In this document: positions 5,436-7,281 of the stretch, in pieces | Position numbering within the stretch: the first letter of the stretch is position 1 | How the letters are laid out: each line of letters starts with the position of its first letter | Source: an uncultured Kangiella sp. | GTDB taxonomy: Bacteria; Pseudomonadota; Gammaproteobacteria; Enterobacterales; DSM-103792 | Reading direction: 5' to 3' | Assembly: GCA_946481205.1 (NCBI GenBank) | Contig: CAMLNB010000181.1 | Span: forward strand, 1-7,281 | Length of the DNA: 7,281 bases | The notes under the pieces: generated by a model | Seen by the model: only the letters and a program-made list of their open reading frames with translations | What the model was told of the DNA's origin: nothing | Database searches by the model: none | Translations under genes and position numbers: made by a program

Positions 5436-6851
5436 ATGCGTCGCGCAATTCCCAAGGCTTTGCTGGTGCTGCCACTGCTGTGGAGCGCCATGACCCACGC
5501 GGCTTTGCCGGTCGAAAAAGCCGTGCTGGCCGAAGCACCGCAAGTGCCACCCCCGATCAGTCGCACACACAACGCCAAAGTAATCGTGCACCTGGAAACC
5601 ACCGAAGTGGTCAAGCGGATGGCGGATGGCGTCGATTACACCTTCTGGACCTTTGGCGGCAATGTGCCGGGCAGTTTCATCCGTATCAAAGAGGGCGATG
5701 AGGTGGAGTTCCACCTGTCCAATCACCCGTCCAGCAAAATGCCGCACAACATCGATTTGCATGCGGTGACCGGTCCCGGTGGCGGCGCTGCTGCTTCGTT
5801 TACCGCGCCGGGTCACAGCTCGCAATTCAGTTTCAAAGCGTTGAATCCCGGCCTCTATGTTTATCACTGCGCAACCGCGCCTGTCGGCATGCACATCGCC
5901 AACGGCATGTATGGTTTGATTCTGGTCGAGCCAAAAGACGGTCTGCCGAAAGTCGACAAAGAGTTTTACGTGATGCAGGGCGACTTTTACACCAAAGGGG
6001 CCTACGGCGAGGCAGGTCTGCAGCCGTTTGATATGGAAAAGGCGATCAAGGAGCAACCGGATTACGTCGTGTTCAACGGTTCGGTGGGTTCGATGACCGG
6101 TGACAAAGCGATTACTGCCAACGTCGGCGAAACCGTGCGTCTATACGTCGGCAATGGCGGCCCGAATCTGGTCTCCAGCTTCCACGTGATTGGTGAGATT
6201 TTTGATCGCGTATTCATTGAAGGTGGCACCGCGGTCAATCGCAACGTTGAAACCGAACTGGTGCCAGCTGGTGGTACCGCGATTGTCGATTTCAAACTCG
6301 ACGTGCCGGGCACTTTCATTCTGGTTGATCACTCGATTTTCCGCGCTTTCAACAAAGGCGCGCTCGGCATGCTGAAAGTCTCGGGCCCGGAAAACAAGAC
6401 GATTTATTCCGGCAAGCAATCCGATACCGTCTACCTGCCGGAAGGTGGCGCCGTGCAATCGCTGAATGGCGCGTCGGCCAAGGTGGTGGCCAAATCGCTG
6501 GATGAGCAGATCGCCATGGGTCAGCGCGTTTATGACCAAAACTGTGCGGCCTGCCATCAACCAAATGGCGAAGGTATCCCGGCTGCGTTCCCGCCATTGG
6601 CGAAAGCCGATTTCCTGTTGGAAGACAAGCTGCGCGCCATCGGCATCGTCTTGAACGGTCGCCAAGGCGAAATCAAAGTCAACGGCAAGACCTATGTTGG
6701 TGCCATGCCGGCGGTGAAGCTGGATGATGAAGGCACGGCCAATGTCATCAACTACATCCTGAACAGCTGGGGCAACAAAGGCGGCAGCGTGACGGTCGAT
6801 GATGTCAAGAAAGTTCGCAGCAGCAGCAAAGCGGCTGCCGACATTCACTGA
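5436..6851 (+). CDS. nirK: Copper nitrite reductase with C-terminal cytochrome c domain
   Basis: A 471-residue periplasmic enzyme reducing nitrite to NO. A signal peptide (residues 1-22, ending MTHA) precedes two cupredoxin domains. Type 1 copper ligands are H104, C145, H153 and M158; type 2 ligands are H109, H144 and H299; the catalytic pair is D107 and H250. All are present. The core, for example [17 protein letters not shown] and [17 protein letters not shown], is closest to the AniA type of Neisseria. A linker (about 320-355) leads to a class I cytochrome c domain with heme motif C370-A-A-C373-H374 and probable axial M424 (VGAMPAV). The tethered heme should carry electrons to type 1 copper, as in known three-domain NirKs such as that of Ralstonia pickettii. 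AAGGAG sits six bases before the ATG. FNR-type and NsrR-type sites lie upstream, so expression probably needs low oxygen and NO or nitrite. Confidence 0.96.
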   Translation: MRRAIPKALLVLPLLWSAMTHAALPVEKAVLAEAPQVPPPISRTHNAKVIVHLETTEVVKRMADGVDYTFWTFGGNVPGSFIRIKEGDEVEFHLSNHPSSKMPHNIDLHAVTGPGGGAAASFTAPGHSSQFSFKALNPGLYVYHCATAPVGMHIANGMYGLILVEPKDGLPKVDKEFYVMQGDFYTKGAYGEAGLQPFDMEKAIKEQPDYVVFNGSVGSMTGDKAITANVGETVRLYVGNGGPNLVSSFHVIGEIFDRVFIEGGTAVNRNVETELVPAGGTAIVDFKLDVPGTFILVDHSIFRAFNKGALGMLKVSGPENKTIYSGKQSDTVYLPEGGAVQSLNGASAKVVAKSLDEQIAMGQRVYDQNCAACHQPNGEGIPAAFPPLAKADFLLEDKLRAIGIVLNGRQGEIKVNGKTYVGAMPAVKLDDEGTANVINYILNSWGNKGGSVTVDDVKKVRSSSKAAADIH

Positions 6852-6869
6852 ACCAGACTGAGCAAAACC

Positions 6870-6898
6870 AAGCGCCCGATGCCTGTTATCGGGCGCTT
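6870..6898 (+). terminator. Hairpin between nirK and nirV
   Basis: A perfect 11-bp stem, AAGCGCCCGAT (6870-6880) with ATCGGGCGCTT (6888-6898), encloses a 7-base loop. Only two T residues end the stem and GATCG follows, so the T-run is poor. It may be a partial terminator or 3'-end stabiliser giving less nirV than nirK product, rather than a full stop between them. Confidence 0.6.
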
Positions 6899-6917
6899 GA
6901 TCGCCGGAGTGAAGGTC

Positions 6918-7281
6918 ATGGCAGAAACTGTCTGCAAAGCGGGATGGTGGTCGCGCTGCGTTAACCTGATCGGTATCCCCGTGATCGGTGGTGCAATCGC
7001 AACCGTTTCGGGAGCGACGCTCGTAGAAGAGCGTTTACCTATTCCGGCCGGTCAATACCGCGCGCTGTTTGCCACGCCGGAACAGGCTCCCGAATCGATC
7101 GCTGCGTTCTGGCTGGATCGCTTGCCAGTTACCAATCGCCAGTTCGAAATTTTTCTGCGAGAGGCGCCGCGTTGGCAGCGCAGCCGTATCGGACCGTTGT
7201 TCGCTGATTCGCGTTACCTGCAGGCCTGGCAACATGATGGCAAAAACCATTACGCACCGCGGCCGGAAGAACAATACGCTC
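6918..7281 (+). CDS. nirV: NirV-like protein, formylglycine-generating-enzyme family (partial)
   Basis: The first 121 codons are visible; the gene runs off the right edge. A short polar start is followed by a hydrophobic stretch (about residues 15-33, VNLIGIPVIGGAIATVSGA), probably an export signal or membrane anchor. The sequence FWLDRLPVTNRQFEIFL (about 67-83) then matches the opening of the formylglycine-generating enzyme / SUMF1-like fold, where a conserved D-x-x-x-V-T-N occurs. Next come APRWQRSRIGPLFADSRYLQAW and a DGKNHYAP stretch. Such proteins often follow nirK and are called NirV; their biochemical role is unsettled. The start is the ATG at 6918, with GGAG eight bases upstream. It lies 66 bases after nirK, across a hairpin. 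The residues that would show whether it has enzyme activity lie beyond the window. Confidence 0.75.
   Translation, partial: MAETVCKAGWWSRCVNLIGIPVIGGAIATVSGATLVEERLPIPAGQYRALFATPEQAPESIAAFWLDRLPVTNRQFEIFLREAPRWQRSRIGPLFADSRYLQAWQHDGKNHYAPRPEEQYA

Noticed and set aside
6141..6848. 235-residue minus-strand open frame opposite nirK
   Set aside because: It is fully antisense to a complete, well-recognised nirK, with no recognisable domain or ribosome site.
1..7281. CRISPR arrays, tRNA or rRNA genes, insertion sequences, phage genes
   Set aside because: No regular repeat-spacer pattern, tRNA-like cloverleaf, transposase or terminal inverted repeats were seen. All gene-sized stretches are explained by the called genes.

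Overview
The window holds a compact nitrite-to-nitrous-oxide (partial denitrification / NO handling) locus from what looks like a proteobacterium. A gammaproteobacterium is my best guess: an Epd-type dehydrogenase is present, the operators are FNR/Anr-type and NsrR-type, and base composition is moderately GC-rich. No RNA gene allows a firmer taxonomic call.

Layout. On the minus strand, read from about 3460 down to 1: a single-subunit quinol-dependent nitric oxide reductase (norB), its terminator, a short hemerythrin-like HHE protein, a strong hairpin terminator, then an FNR-type box and the N-terminal ATP-cone of a ribonucleotide reductase, probably anaerobic NrdD, cut by the left edge. On the plus strand, from about 3665: nsrR (Rrf2-family, NO-sensing Fe-S repressor), a terminator, an erythrose-4-phosphate dehydrogenase (epd), a copper nitrite reductase with a C-terminal cytochrome c domain (nirK), a hairpin, and the start of a formylglycine-generating-enzyme-like protein (nirV), cut by the right edge. 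No gap between genes exceeds 300 bases.

Regulation is the clearest story. The norB/nsrR divergent region carries two NsrR-type 23-bp inverted repeats lying over the inferred promoters. The nirK promoter carries one NsrR-type repeat one base away from a perfect TTGAC-N4-ATCAA FNR/Anr/Dnr box. nrdD has a near-perfect box of the same kind, and weaker ones lie upstream of the hemerythrin gene and norB. The inferred logic is that low oxygen activates (FNR-like protein) and NO lifts NsrR repression. NirK would then turn nitrite into NO in the periplasm, quinol-fed NorB would turn NO into N2O, and the hemerythrin-like protein may bind NO or repair NO-damaged iron centres. epd is the metabolic outsider.

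I do not see a wholly unknown system. The points most worth follow-up are the nirK composite operator with an extra perfect palindrome in its promoter, the AniA-like NirK with a tethered cytochrome c, the NirV partner, and the small hemerythrin beside norB.
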